Below, piece after piece: positions 16,480 through 26,068 of a stretch of 64,000 nucleotides of DNA. The stretch covers positions 930,001 through 994,000 of the forward strand of contig JABTUA010000003.1 of the NCBI GenBank assembly GCA_015075635.1, in the 5' to 3' direction. Position numbers and translations under genes: made by a program. Under the pieces are notes generated by a model. The model searched no databases. It was not told the DNA's origin and saw nothing but the letters and a program-made list of their open reading frames with translations. Within the stretch, counting starts at the first letter, position 1, and each line of letters starts with the position of its first letter. The stretch comes from Polyangiaceae bacterium. GTDB lineage: Bacteria; Myxococcota_A; Polyangia; Polyangiales; Polyangiaceae.

Positions 16480-17517
16480 ATGTCGGTCTCACCCGCGTCG
16501 CGCGAGCCACGAATTCGAAGCCACGATCCACAGACGCCTGAAGGCCCAGTGGTCCCTGCCCGGGGCCGCGCGGGGTCTCCGTCGGCCTCCTCACCAGCTC
16601 GAGACGGAACCGTCGGGAGCTTGGTCGCCCGTGTTTCCAAGCCGAAACAGGTGGCCCCGTCCGAATCCGTCGCTCGCCGCAGGCTGGATCGGTTCATGGC
16701 CGAGACCGCTGGGCCCTATCGGATCGGTGGCGAGACCGTCAGCGTCGCCCCCCACTTCCGTATGACGGGCGGGTATGGGCCATCGCGCGAAGTCGCCTTA
16801 CGCCGCATCGAACACGCCCTCGGCCCCGACGACTTCCGGAAGCTCGCCTTCGTCGCGGGACGGGTGACCTCGGGCAAGGGCACTCCCAACGAAGTCCGCA
16901 CGCTCACTCAGGCCCTCATCGATCGAGGAGCAGCTGGGGCGTTCGTCACAGGTTCCGAGGAAGCCGCGATTAGGAAGATGATGTGGGAGCACGGGATCGG
17001 CATGGACTGCTCCGGGTACGTCTTCCAGGCGTTCTTGAGCGTGCGTGCAAACGCAGCGGGAACGCCGGCGTCTCCGAGCACGTATTCCGTCGGGTCGCTC
17101 GAACGTCATCAGCTGCCGTCCCCCGGCCTTCGCAGAGTGCTGCCTTCCGAGGCCCGGGCCGGGGATCTGTTCATCCTCTCCGGCAACCCTGGTCACAAGA
17201 CCATCGTCCACTCGAATCGCGAGGTGGTCACTACGGACCGGAAGCTGAACGTGAGCGGCCGCGTCATCCCCGAGACGTTCCTGCGCGCTGGCTTTCCCGA
17301 CGGGTATCCTGCCACGCTGCGTGTCTTCGAGGTGGACTCGTCGTGGGGTGCAGGCGAGGCGGGGCACCCGGAGGCGGGCGTGAAGCGCGAGCTGTGGGTG
17401 CAGAACCAAGCCAACGGTCTGTGGGGCTACTGGAACAACGACGGCGCCTTCCGCGTCAGCGCGGGCCCCTACGACCATGCGATTGACGGCGTCTATCGCG
17501 GAAAGGACGAGCCCTGA
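16480..17517 (+). CDS. NlpC/P60-like cysteine peptidase or amidase
   Basis: The product is 345 residues. The core motif GMDCSGYVFQAFL gives a likely catalytic Cys177, and RAGDLFILSGNPGHKTIVHS supplies the Asp-His pattern expected in the CHAP/NlpC fold. The family usually cuts peptidoglycan stem peptides. The first about 85 residues are low-complexity and basic, with no signal peptide, so the true start may be further in; ATG 16480 is supported by a purine-rich gagggacc just upstream. The stop and the next start share one base (TGATG), so the downstream secreted protein is translationally coupled. Confidence 0.65.
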   Translation: MSVSPASREPRIRSHDPQTPEGPVVPARGRAGSPSASSPARDGTVGSLVARVSKPKQVAPSESVARRRLDRFMAETAGPYRIGGETVSVAPHFRMTGGYGPSREVALRRIEHALGPDDFRKLAFVAGRVTSGKGTPNEVRTLTQALIDRGAAGAFVTGSEEAAIRKMMWEHGIGMDCSGYVFQAFLSVRANAAGTPASPSTYSVGSLERHQLPSPGLRRVLPSEARAGDLFILSGNPGHKTIVHSNREVVTTDRKLNVSGRVIPETFLRAGFPDGYPATLRVFEVDSSWGAGEAGHPEAGVKRELWVQNQANGLWGYWNNDGAFRVSAGPYDHAIDGVYRGKDEP

Positions 17518-18695
17518 TGGCACCGCTTCGAGTCATCCTCACGTTGGTGGCTGCCACGCTGATCCTCGCCCCGAACGCGGCCTGGGCCAGGCCCACTCCC
17601 GCGCCGGGGCACGAGCTTTCCACCGTGAGCCTCGCGGTCCGCCACGCGACGTCGGCAGCTCCCTGGGCCTCGCCGACCGCCGAGCACCCACTCGGAACCG
17701 TCTTGGTTGCCTCCCTGGACGAGCCCCTGCGCACGAGCTCCCTCGACCCACCTTCCCGCGAGCGCATCCCTACCGTCCGCGAGATCGACGTCGCCCGTGG
17801 TGACATCATGGCTACGCAGCGGCTTGCGAAGAGCGTCACCGGATACGGCCTTCGTATCGCTGCCACTCCGCGCGGCGCCATCGTGATCTCCGGCGGCTCG
17901 GACGAAGACTACTCGCCGGCACGAATCTGGATCCTGGATCGAAGACTTCGCGTCAAGACATCGCTGGCGTTGGGTCGCGACGCAACCGACGGCAACGCCA
18001 GCGCCGACGGCGACACGGCCGTCTTGGGTTACCGCTTCTGGACGACGATCAACGGCGAACAGCGGCACCGGGAGGGAGTCGAAACCTTCAGCCTGTCGAG
18101 CGGGGCCCGCCTTGGGCGGACGGCGTTCGACCAGGGGCCGATGCCTCCGCGCGGCGAACGCTGGTCGCAGGTCGTTGCCAGCGGGTCGCGCGTCTACCTG
18201 CTCTCGCGGGGGGCCGGCATCGACGTGTACGCGTTCGCACCCAGCCTTCGCCGCCTTTTCGCGCAGTACCACCGCAAGATGTCGGACGAGTTCCGATGGG
18301 ATGGACACGCCGCGCTCGTCGTCGGCATGCGCGGTGTGGTCGTTGCGGGTGACGACTGGGCCACGCACCTGTCCCGGGATCTCTCCCGGGAGGCACTCGT
18401 CGCCGCTTGGCCCGAGGAAGGGCTCGGCAACGACCGCGTGCAGCCGGCCCAGGGCAGCGCGGACGGGGCGACGGGGAGGTTGCTCCTCGACACGGGGTTC
18501 GTCGCCCCGACCCTGACGTCGCTACCGGAGCGCGTCGCCCAGTTCAGCCGCGAACCGTACTGTCCGCGTGGTACGTGCGAGGACGCCGTGCGCCCCTACT
18601 TCGACGACGAGCCCGTCGCGGCGTTCTGGCTCGCCGGTCGCGCGACGATCGTGACACGGGGCACTGCACTCCGGATCGTGGTCGTCGATCCCTGA
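17517..18695 (+). CDS. Secreted hypothetical protein coupled to the NlpC/P60-like gene
   Basis: The protein is 392 residues with a clear type I signal peptide (MAPLRVILTLVAATLILAPN, ending AAWA). The mature part has repeated beta-strand-like segments (IVISGGSDEDYSPARIWILD, VVASGSRVYLLSRGAGIDVY), compatible with a beta-propeller, and one Cys pair (EPYCPRGTCED). No enzymatic motif is recognised. The start codon overlaps the upstream stop, so it probably works with the NlpC/P60-like protein, perhaps as a partner or inhibitor; this is inference from position only. Confidence 0.65.
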   Translation: MAPLRVILTLVAATLILAPNAAWARPTPAPGHELSTVSLAVRHATSAAPWASPTAEHPLGTVLVASLDEPLRTSSLDPPSRERIPTVREIDVARGDIMATQRLAKSVTGYGLRIAATPRGAIVISGGSDEDYSPARIWILDRRLRVKTSLALGRDATDGNASADGDTAVLGYRFWTTINGEQRHREGVETFSLSSGARLGRTAFDQGPMPPRGERWSQVVASGSRVYLLSRGAGIDVYAFAPSLRRLFAQYHRKMSDEFRWDGHAALVVGMRGVVVAGDDWATHLSRDLSREALVAAWPEEGLGNDRVQPAQGSADGATGRLLLDTGFVAPTLTSLPERVAQFSREPYCPRGTCEDAVRPYFDDEPVAAFWLAGRATIVTRGTALRIVVVDP

Positions 18696-18804
18696 CTGAC
18701 CTCCGGCCACCGCGGCCCCGTCGGGGCTTCCGCCATCACGACATCGGACCTCATCGCTGGGGTATGCGGGTGCCCGAGGCGCCTGGTATGCTCTCGCTCT
18801 TGCC

Positions 18805-21219
18805 ATGAAGCGAATCGTTCTCGGTTGGGGGGCGCTGGCTTGGTTGGTGGTCGCGGCGTGCACCTCGGAGTCGACCAACGTCGCAGCCGCGGGAGGGACC
18901 GGGGGTGCCGCGGGTGCGAGCGGCGGAGGTGGTGGCAGCGGCGGCAGCGGCGGCGGCGTCACGGGAGGCGCTGGCGGTGGCGGCGGCGACGCCGCGACCT
19001 CCACGTGCACCGACGGGAAGAAGAACGGCGACGAGACCGACCAGGACTGCGGCGGGGGCTGTGGGCCTTGCGACAACGGCAAGGGCTGCAAGTCCGGCGC
19101 CGACTGCAACAGCAAGGTCTGTGACAAGAACCAATCCACCTGCAGCCCGCCGGACTGTACCGACGGCCAGACCAACGGTCAGGAGACGGCTCAGGACTGC
19201 GGCGGGCCCGCCTGCCCGAAGTGTGCCGACGGGAAGGCTTGCAGCGCGGGCTCGGACTGCGGGAGCGCCGTGTGCATCGCGAACATCTGCGCGACGCCCA
19301 CCTGCGGCGATGGGGCGAAGAACGGCGACGAGACCGGCGTCGACTGCGGCGGCGCCTGCGTCACCTCGCAGAGCAAGACGTGCAAGGACGGCGACGGCTG
19401 TGTGGCCGCTGCGGACTGCCAGAGCGGGATCTGCATCGGCATACCCAAGACCTGCGCGGCACCGACCTGCGTGGACGGCGTCAAGAACGGCGGCGAGACC
19501 GATCTGAACTGCGGCGGGGGATCGTGTCCCGAGTGCGAGGACGGCAAGCAGTGCCTCGCCGCCGGCGACTGTACCAGCGGCGTGTGCACCGGCAACGTCT
19601 GCCAGGTGCCGAAGTGCGACGACACGGTGAAGAACGGCAGCGAAACCGACCAGGATTGTGGCTCTGCGTGCCCGAAGTGCGCCGACACCAAGGTCTGCGC
19701 GGCGGCGACCGACTGCCAGAGCGGCGTCTGTCTGGGCAACAAGTGTCAGGCGCCGACTTGCGCCGACGCAGTGCAGAACGGCACCGAGACTGGAGTGGAC
19801 TGCGGCGGAAGCTGCAGCAAGGGCTGCGCCATCGGCGCGGACTGCACGGTCGGTGCCGACTGCTCGAGCGGCCTCTGCGCCAGCCAGAAGTGCGTGCGCT
19901 GGGCGAAGGACTTTGCGACCAGCAACTGGGAGACAGCCGTCGGCTTCGCCATGAGCGGCAGCGGGCGAACCGCCATCTCGGGATACCACTCCGGACCCGA
20001 TCTCGACTTCGGAACTGGAAAGTTGAACGCCGGCTCCGACTCCAATGCGTTCGTCGCGGTGCACGACTCCGCGGGGTCACCGGTCTGGGCTCGCACCATC
20101 GGCCCCTCGGGCCAGTTCGAGGCCGCCGTAGCCGTGGCGATGGACGGCGCTGACGACGTGTACGCGCTCGTCCTGTACTCCGGCGAGCTCGACCTCGGCA
20201 CTGCGGTCTGTCCCAAGCTGACGGTGAGCAGCTCGCCTTACGGCATGGCGGTGGTGAAGCTCGCGGCTGCAGATGGCGCGTGCATCGGTCAGACCTCGTT
20301 GCTCGGCGGTGTCGCGACGTGGGTGCAGCTGGACTCCTGGAAGCCGGGTGGCATCGCGGTCAACGCCGCTGGGGTCGTGGCCGTGACCGGTGCCGTGGTC
20401 ACCAGCGGACCGGACACCGACATCTTCGTCGCCCGCATCGACGGCGGCAACGTCTGGCAGAAGACCTTCGCGAGCCCGGCGACCAACGATGCCGGGCTCT
20501 CGGTCGGCCTGAACGCGGCCGGCGACGTGTTCGTCACGGGCTACTTCCGCGACAACATCGACATCACCAGTCCGGCGCTGACGGCCGTCGGCGGACACGA
20601 CCTGTTCGTCGCGCGGCTCGCGGCCTCGAACGGCGCGACGGTCTGGGCAAAGAGATGGGGCTGCGCCAACACGGCGCAAGGGTACGGGCCCGACCGCGGC
20701 GTCGCGTTGCTCGTCGATCCGAACGACGACGTCTTCGTGGGAGGCGCGGTCATCCCGGGCGCCTGCGACCTGGGCAACGGGACGCCCTTCGGTGGCGTGG
20801 GGGAGTCCGACGCCTTCGTCGCGAAGTACAAGGGGACCGACGGGAGCTACCTCTGGCACGCCTTCGCAGGGAGCAGCAGCGTGGACGCCGTGGGCGCCCT
20901 CGCGCTGAGCCCCGGCGGCAACTTGGTGCTCGGCGGACACACCAGCGGCTCCAGCATGAGCTTCGGCGAAGCCGTCGGCGCCGGCGGGTCCATCGACGGG
21001 TTCATCGTGATGCTCGGGCCGAACGGCCAGCACATCGACTCGCTCACGCTGTCGGGCGCCGGTGAGGAGCGCGTGGTGGGACTGGGCTTCAATCCGAAGG
21101 GGGGGCTGGTCGCCTACGGTGTCCACCAGAAGGACACGAACGTCGGCTTCGGATCACTGCTCGCGGGCAACAACGTCTACGACTTGTTCCTGGTGAGCTA
21201 CGGCTCGACGCTGCCCTGA
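18805..21219 (+). CDS. Lipoprotein with six Cys-rich repeats and a propeller-like C-terminal domain
   Basis: The product is 804 residues. Lipobox LVVAAC (Cys19) is followed by a GGTGG/GGSGG tether. Residues of about 68-365 hold six repeats of about 50 residues with the pattern C-x-D-x-x-K/x-N-G-x-E-T-x-x-D/N-C-G and further Cys pairs, as in Myxococcus Cys-rich repeats. The C-terminal 430 residues contain SBBP-like strands (VFVTGYFRDNIDI, GNLVLGGHTSGSSMSFG, DAFVAKYKGTDGSYLW), typical of beta-propellers in secreted myxobacterial proteins. It is probably an adhesive or scaffold protein on the outer surface. No catalytic site is visible. Confidence 0.8.
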   Translation: MKRIVLGWGALAWLVVAACTSESTNVAAAGGTGGAAGASGGGGGSGGSGGGVTGGAGGGGGDAATSTCTDGKKNGDETDQDCGGGCGPCDNGKGCKSGADCNSKVCDKNQSTCSPPDCTDGQTNGQETAQDCGGPACPKCADGKACSAGSDCGSAVCIANICATPTCGDGAKNGDETGVDCGGACVTSQSKTCKDGDGCVAAADCQSGICIGIPKTCAAPTCVDGVKNGGETDLNCGGGSCPECEDGKQCLAAGDCTSGVCTGNVCQVPKCDDTVKNGSETDQDCGSACPKCADTKVCAAATDCQSGVCLGNKCQAPTCADAVQNGTETGVDCGGSCSKGCAIGADCTVGADCSSGLCASQKCVRWAKDFATSNWETAVGFAMSGSGRTAISGYHSGPDLDFGTGKLNAGSDSNAFVAVHDSAGSPVWARTIGPSGQFEAAVAVAMDGADDVYALVLYSGELDLGTAVCPKLTVSSSPYGMAVVKLAAADGACIGQTSLLGGVATWVQLDSWKPGGIAVNAAGVVAVTGAVVTSGPDTDIFVARIDGGNVWQKTFASPATNDAGLSVGLNAAGDVFVTGYFRDNIDITSPALTAVGGHDLFVARLAASNGATVWAKRWGCANTAQGYGPDRGVALLVDPNDDVFVGGAVIPGACDLGNGTPFGGVGESDAFVAKYKGTDGSYLWHAFAGSSSVDAVGALALSPGGNLVLGGHTSGSSMSFGEAVGAGGSIDGFIVMLGPNGQHIDSLTLSGAGEERVVGLGFNPKGGLVAYGVHQKDTNVGFGSLLAGNNVYDLFLVSYGSTLP
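19006..19893 (+). repeat. Six-copy Cys-rich coding repeat
   Basis: Six copies of about 147 nt encode the Cys-rich unit described for the gene at 18805. Copies start with tgc-x-gac codons and are spaced about 49-55 residues apart; copy 3 carries a short insertion (VTSQSKTCKDGDG). They differ enough to suggest old duplication followed by drift. Confidence 0.75.
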
Positions 21220-21463
21220 CTTCGAGTCCCGCCCATGATGTGAGCTCGAAGCGCAGCTCGACCGTCACGCGGATGGGGTGCTCGGGCGCCGGCGGCCGCC
21301 TTGACCACAATCGTTCGAGCGGTGCCCCTGATGCAGTCGGAGAGGAATTGCTGGGCCTCGGCTAGCCGGAGCAGCGTGGTGCTCGCATGAGTGAAGCCGC
21401 GCGAGGGTGGGCTGCACGCCGCCCAGGGGCGGGACGCGGCCGCCGCGCTGTGCGCCCCGGCGC

Positions 21464-24190
21464 TCAGCTGCCGCGTCTGCGCCTCGGACCACCGGGCTTC
21501 CGGGTGCGACGCAGGACGAAGAGCCCGAGCCACGTGCCGAACGCGACGACCCCGGTGGAGTCGCTGGAGCGCGATAGACGACATCCGCCCTCGCCACCGC
21601 CCCCCGAGCGCGTGCCGCTGCGCTTCTGGAACCACTCGCCAGGCGCGACCGCCACCTGAAACCGACCCACGCCTCCGCTCGTGTGCTCGACCTTCAAGTA
21701 GTACTTGCCGTCGATGCCCGGCGTGTGGAGCTCGACGCGGGCGCGCCCGTCCGGCTGCGCGTCGCTTTCGAGCTCCGTCGCGCCGTCGGTGTCGTAGAGC
21801 GTCAGACGGGTCGCCATCGGTCCCGCGTCGTTTGCGATCAGCCCGCCGGTCATCGCGACGTACCAACCCTTCTTGTACCCGTTGAACTCGAGCCAGACCA
21901 CGTCACCCGGGTGATCGATGCTGACCCACACGGGAGTGAGATCATTGCGTACCTGGACCGCTCCTGCGGGGGACTGCGGCATGGCGAAGCGGCCTTGCGC
22001 CTTCAACGTCAGCGAGGCTTCACGCCTGAACGACGACAAGGGAGCTGCCGGGTCCGCGCCGCCCGGGTCGTCACCAACTCCGATCGGATCGACGGTGGCG
22101 CCACCGGGATTCAGGGCGAGGACGTCGAGTGTGTAGTCGCCGTCCTCCACCACGTCCGCGATGACGGCAGTGTAGACGCCGTCCTCGGGCTGCTCGTCGG
22201 GCGCTTGACCGTCGTCTCGGAAGGCAACCCCGTGCGGCGCGGCCCCGGCTACGCTGCTCGTGAGCGTGCCCGTCACGGAGGCGCCGAGCACCGGCTGTGG
22301 TGCCGCCAGCCGAGCGCGCACGAACCAGGGCTCCGGATACTGCTTCCCGCCCACTGTATCCACAGAGAGCGAGAGGCGAGAGTCGCTCCGCGCCCAGATG
22401 TGGCGGTCGCCGGTGGAGGTCGATTGCGGCACCAGGCGCGGCGTGTACTTGCCCACCACGGGGCTGGCGATCACGTAGGAAGCGCCTTCCAGAGAAGGCT
22501 CGTAGCTGATCCCCGGAGGCAGGTTGGCCGGCGTGACCACGCCGGCGTCCGGGGTAACCAGCTCGAACACCGCCTTGTCGCCTTCCTTCCACGAAGCGCG
22601 GAACACGGTCGCTCCGTCTCGCTCGGAGAGCTCCGTCGGCGCCTCCAGCGGCGCGTTGCTCGAGGACGCGGGGTAGAGGCGCACGCCCACCGGCTCCTGC
22701 ATCTTCAGCTCGGCTTCGATCAGGGGCTGGGACCAGCCCTTGGCGTTCCGGTGCGCGCCGCCTGTCTGGCGGGCCACGTCCTGCATCACGGACGAGCCGG
22801 CGTCCCGAACGGCGACGGTGAAGACCGGGATGTTCAGTCCGACGAGCTGACCCAACAGCCACGACTGAGTGGCCACCTCTCCGTCGGAAATCGCCACCAC
22901 GTACTGGCTGTTGCCGATGGCGGAGCCCTCGAGCAGCAGGTCTCGCGCCTTCATCAGCGCCGCGTCGAGGCTGGTGTTGCCCGCCGGCGGGTTCTTCGCG
23001 AGGGCGTCGATGGCGGCGTTGATCTGCGCGCGCGCAGGAGCCTCTCCGCCCAGGGGGATCTTGGTCGGTGGAACCACGACCGTCACGTCGCTGGCAAACT
23101 CGAGCACGGCGATCGTGGTGCCGGCCGGCGCGCTGGTCACGTAGTCTTTTGCCGCTGCGACCGCGAGGCTCACCAACGGCACGTTGAGCGCGTTGGGTTT
23201 GGCCATGCTCGCCGAGCGGTCGATGGCCAGCACCGCGTAGTCGCCATCCATGATGATGGCCTGAAAGCAGCTCCCGTCGAACGTCGGGTACTTCAGCTTC
23301 GCTGGCACGCCTCCTTCCGCGATGGACGGAAAGCCGACGAACGCCGGCGAGCTCCGCGCCTCCCGCGCCAGGAGCTCCCGCGTAGGTCCTTCCACCAGCA
23401 GCCGCCACGCCGACTTCTGATAGTGGCGATAGTGCGCGGTCCGCCACTGGGCGGTCTCCGTGTTCGGCGCTCCCTTCGGCGGCGGATCGAGCTTGTCGCA
23501 GGTCAGGTACTTCGTGCGCTGATCGGGCGCGGGCGAAGTGATCTCCTTGAGCGTCCACGCCGGGTGATCTTCTCCGGTGTAGTCGGTGTCCAGGCTCAGC
23601 GCGGTGATACTGTGTGGATTCCCCATCAACGACTGGACCTGTACGTCGCACGGCCGGGGACGCAGGTAGGGCGGTTCGTTGGGCACCGCCTCTTGCGGCT
23701 CCGTGTACTCGTCGCGCAGGAACAGACCGTAGTGGCCGAACTCGTGCGCGAGCACCTTGCCGAAGACCGCCGCGCCGTACTGGTGCGCTGGGCCACCGCC
23801 GATCGGGTCGATCTCCCGGAACATGCGGATCTGTCCAGAGTCTTCGCGGAGCGCGCCCAGGGCGGCGTTCGCGCGCCCCTTTGCCTCGGCAACGACGTCC
23901 GCCTTGCCCCAGTTCCGTCGCTTGTCGAACACGAAGACCTTGCAGACCTTGAAGCGACCCTCGGTCGCCTCGTAGATCGTGTCCGCGAAGGAGCGCAGAC
24001 CGGTCTCCAAGTACGCGCGATCGCCCTGACCTGCCGCGGTCTCGCTGATCTTCCAGCTGACGCTCATGACGAGGTCCACGGAGTCGTTCCGGATGGACCG
24101 TAGGCGATGCCGCTCCGCGCGGGCCAGGCCCGGAGACAGGGCAACGAGAACGAGCGAAGCCGTCAGAGGGCGTGTCCACCGCGCGAACAT
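21464..24190 (-). CDS. CLCA-like secreted metallopeptidase with VWA domain and C-terminal anchor
   Basis: The product is 908 residues. A signal peptide ends at GLARA (about 25). A zinc metallopeptidase motif HEFGHYGLFLRDEY lies near residue 149; HExxH followed by DEY at this spacing is the arrangement of the CLCA (calcium-activated chloride channel regulator) family. A von Willebrand A domain starts near 318 with MIDAS DRSAS and contains ISDGEVATQSW. Beta-sandwich-like regions follow. The C-terminus has a Gly-rich stretch, GGCRLS, a hydrophobic helix and RRTRK, a weak MYXO-CTERM-like anchor. In animals CLCA proteins are self-cleaving metalloproteases; here an extracellular Ca/Zn-dependent protease is inferred. 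Confidence 0.75.
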   Translation of the reverse strand: MFARWTRPLTASLVLVALSPGLARAERHRLRSIRNDSVDLVMSVSWKISETAAGQGDRAYLETGLRSFADTIYEATEGRFKVCKVFVFDKRRNWGKADVVAEAKGRANAALGALREDSGQIRMFREIDPIGGGPAHQYGAAVFGKVLAHEFGHYGLFLRDEYTEPQEAVPNEPPYLRPRPCDVQVQSLMGNPHSITALSLDTDYTGEDHPAWTLKEITSPAPDQRTKYLTCDKLDPPPKGAPNTETAQWRTAHYRHYQKSAWRLLVEGPTRELLAREARSSPAFVGFPSIAEGGVPAKLKYPTFDGSCFQAIIMDGDYAVLAIDRSASMAKPNALNVPLVSLAVAAAKDYVTSAPAGTTIAVLEFASDVTVVVPPTKIPLGGEAPARAQINAAIDALAKNPPAGNTSLDAALMKARDLLLEGSAIGNSQYVVAISDGEVATQSWLLGQLVGLNIPVFTVAVRDAGSSVMQDVARQTGGAHRNAKGWSQPLIEAELKMQEPVGVRLYPASSSNAPLEAPTELSERDGATVFRASWKEGDKAVFELVTPDAGVVTPANLPPGISYEPSLEGASYVIASPVVGKYTPRLVPQSTSTGDRHIWARSDSRLSLSVDTVGGKQYPEPWFVRARLAAPQPVLGASVTGTLTSSVAGAAPHGVAFRDDGQAPDEQPEDGVYTAVIADVVEDGDYTLDVLALNPGGATVDPIGVGDDPGGADPAAPLSSFRREASLTLKAQGRFAMPQSPAGAVQVRNDLTPVWVSIDHPGDVVWLEFNGYKKGWYVAMTGGLIANDAGPMATRLTLYDTDGATELESDAQPDGRARVELHTPGIDGKYYLKVEHTSGGVGRFQVAVAPGEWFQKRSGTRSGGGGEGGCRLSRSSDSTGVVAFGTWLGLFVLRRTRKPGGPRRRRGS

Positions 24191-24415
24191 GGAACCAGAG
24201 ACTAGCCAAATCAGTGCGTCCCACCAATCGGCAGAGGAACGATCGAGCTCTCGAGCACCACGAGCGCTGGGCTACGGTGCGCGTCGTCGCGCCGGGCCAG
24301 GGCGAGCGAGCTCGGACGAAAGCGAGCGCCGCGCCCTTGGACATTGGCCTTTGGCAGGGGGTTGCTGTCGTGATTGTGGCCGCCGGTGTCAGGCCGAAGG
24401 GCGCTACACTCGGGC

Positions 24416-25648
24416 ATGCGGTCCATCCTCCCCGCTCTGGCGCTCGTCGCGGTATCCGGCACCGCCCGAGCCTACGACGCGAACCACGTCTTCATCACCA
24501 ACCGTGGTGGCAACAACGTGCTCGAGCTGGACGAGAACCTCACCTACGTGAAGAGCTGGTTCGACGGCGCGGGGCTCAGCGTGCCGAACGGTATGGCCTT
24601 CGATCCGTCGGACCGCATCTACGTCGCGGACACCGGCAACGACCGCATCGTGGTGTTCGACGCCGCGGGCACGCAGGTCACCACCTGGAGCACCGCGGCG
24701 GTGCTCGCACCGCAGGTGGAGAGCCTGAACTTCAACGCCGCCGGCCGGTTGTTCGCCAGCGCGAACCCCGGCAACGGCACCGTCGCGAGCTGGAAGAACG
24801 ACGGCGGCGATCAACAGGTGCTGGTCAGCGACAGCTCCTACGTGAGCCTCGGTAACGTCAACTTCTCCATGAAGGGCAACGTGCTGCTCGCCGACTTCTC
24901 GGGGACGCGCGGCGTGCGGGAGCTGAACCCCACGACGGGCGCGCTCATTCAGGAGTTCGGGCAAGGCAGCAGCAAACACGAGGACATGGTCGTCGACGCC
25001 GACGACAACGTCTTCGTCTCCGCCTTCACGCAGAACAAGGTGCTCAAGTTCGACGCGGCGCGGAACCTGGTGGGCACCTACTCGCCGCCCGGCTTGGTGC
25101 AGCCCACCGGCATCGTGCTGACCGCTGGCTGTCACCTGCTCGTCGCCTCGTTCGGCACCCACGAGGTCTTCGAGCTCGCCTACGACGGTACGTTCATCAA
25201 GAAATTCACGGTGCCGGGGCTCTCACTCCCGGAGAGCCTGGTGATCGCGAAGCTCTCGGTGGCCGGCTCCATCTCCATCGGCAGCCCGGTGCCCGACTGC
25301 TCGGGGCCGGATGCTGGAGCCGGCGGGACCGGCGGCGCCGGAGGCAGCGCCGGCGGCGGCGGCTCCGGCGGGTCGAGCGCCAGCGGCGGCGCTGCCGGCG
25401 CACCTGGTGGTGGCGCTGGCGCGGGCGGGAGCGGCGGAGGCAACGCCGGCACCGGCGCGGCCGGCGGATCGGGTGGCGCTTCGAGCGGCGGCGCGCCCGC
25501 GAACGGCGGGACGACCTCCGAGGACGACGGCGGCTGCGGTTGTCGCACGCGCCCGCGTGGCGCGGGCGTCGGCGCATGGGCGCTCGGTCTGCTCTTCGGG
25601 TTCGTGGCGCGCCGGCGCAGGCGACGCTCCCCGCCTTCGCCCCCATGA
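24416..25648 (+). CDS. Secreted NHL-repeat propeller protein with MYXO-CTERM tail
   Basis: The protein is 410 residues. A signal peptide (about 1-19, ending GTARA) is followed by NHL-type propeller blades, with repeats such as PNGMAFDPSDRIYVADTGND, EDMVVDADDNVFVSAFTQNK and PTGIVLTAGCHLLVASFGTH. A Gly/Ala/Ser linker (about 295-370) leads to DDGGCGCR, a hydrophobic helix and RRRRRR, the MYXO-CTERM sorting signal. NHL propellers bind other proteins or glycans. It is divergent from the CLCA-like gene across 225 nt. Confidence 0.85.
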   Translation: MRSILPALALVAVSGTARAYDANHVFITNRGGNNVLELDENLTYVKSWFDGAGLSVPNGMAFDPSDRIYVADTGNDRIVVFDAAGTQVTTWSTAAVLAPQVESLNFNAAGRLFASANPGNGTVASWKNDGGDQQVLVSDSSYVSLGNVNFSMKGNVLLADFSGTRGVRELNPTTGALIQEFGQGSSKHEDMVVDADDNVFVSAFTQNKVLKFDAARNLVGTYSPPGLVQPTGIVLTAGCHLLVASFGTHEVFELAYDGTFIKKFTVPGLSLPESLVIAKLSVAGSISIGSPVPDCSGPDAGAGGTGGAGGSAGGGGSGGSSASGGAAGAPGGGAGAGGSGGGNAGTGAAGGSGGASSGGAPANGGTTSEDDGGCGCRTRPRGAGVGAWALGLLFGFVARRRRRRSPPSPP

Positions 25649-25726
25649 GCGCCGTCGAGCGGACGTCATCGAGAGGGGACGCCCTCGGGAGCGAGTGTCG
25701 TGCTCCGCTCCGAGCACGCTTCGCCT

Positions 25727-25975
25727 TCACGCGGCGACTGTCGCCGACCCGCGAGGCTCGCGCGCGGGCGGGCGCGAGCTCCCCGCCCGCACCCTACTCG
25801 ACAGGTACGCGATCTCCTCATGCCGCGCCCGCAGGGCGTCGTCCGCCCAACGCACGGCCCCATCCAGCTCGCCTCCGGCCGTCTCGCGCCAGCGCTCCAG
25901 GACACGCCGAGCGAAGGTCCAGAAGCGGAGCTCGTTCTTCTCGATTGCCAAGACGAGGGCTGCGTTCGCGTTCAT
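25727..25975 (-). CDS. Possible small soluble protein
   Basis: A minus-strand frame encodes about 82 residues (MNANAALVLAIEKNELRFWT at the start) with amphipathic helix character and reasonable codon use, in an otherwise gene-free 420-nt stretch (25649-26068). There is no good ribosome-binding site; a TTG at 26017 would lengthen it by 14 residues and sits next to an AT-rich patch (aaatattt). No known family is recognised. It follows the DUF2141 gene on the same strand and may be non-coding. Confidence 0.35.
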   Translation of the reverse strand: MNANAALVLAIEKNELRFWTFARRVLERWRETAGGELDGAVRWADDALRARHEEIAYLSSRVRAGSSRPPAREPRGSATVAA

Positions 25976-26068
25976 GCACGGAGCGTGGGTCGCGCGGTCG
26001 CATTCGTCGAACAGCAAATATTTCAGCGATCCATAGAGAGAACGGATGGTCGCGCGGACGAGCGACGC

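Noticed and set aside
18709..18724. GCCCC-GTC-GGGGC stem after the gene ending at 18695
   Set aside because: A 5-bp stem without a T-run is expected by chance in DNA of this GC content.
21683..24103. Long plus-strand frame opposite the CLCA-like gene
   Set aside because: The minus strand has a signal peptide, catalytic motif and VWA domain; the plus-strand product has none.
24351..24366. Sigma54-like TTGGCAGGGGGTTGCT upstream of the NHL gene
   Set aside because: The distance between GG and GC is one base shorter than sigma54 requires, so it is probably not functional.
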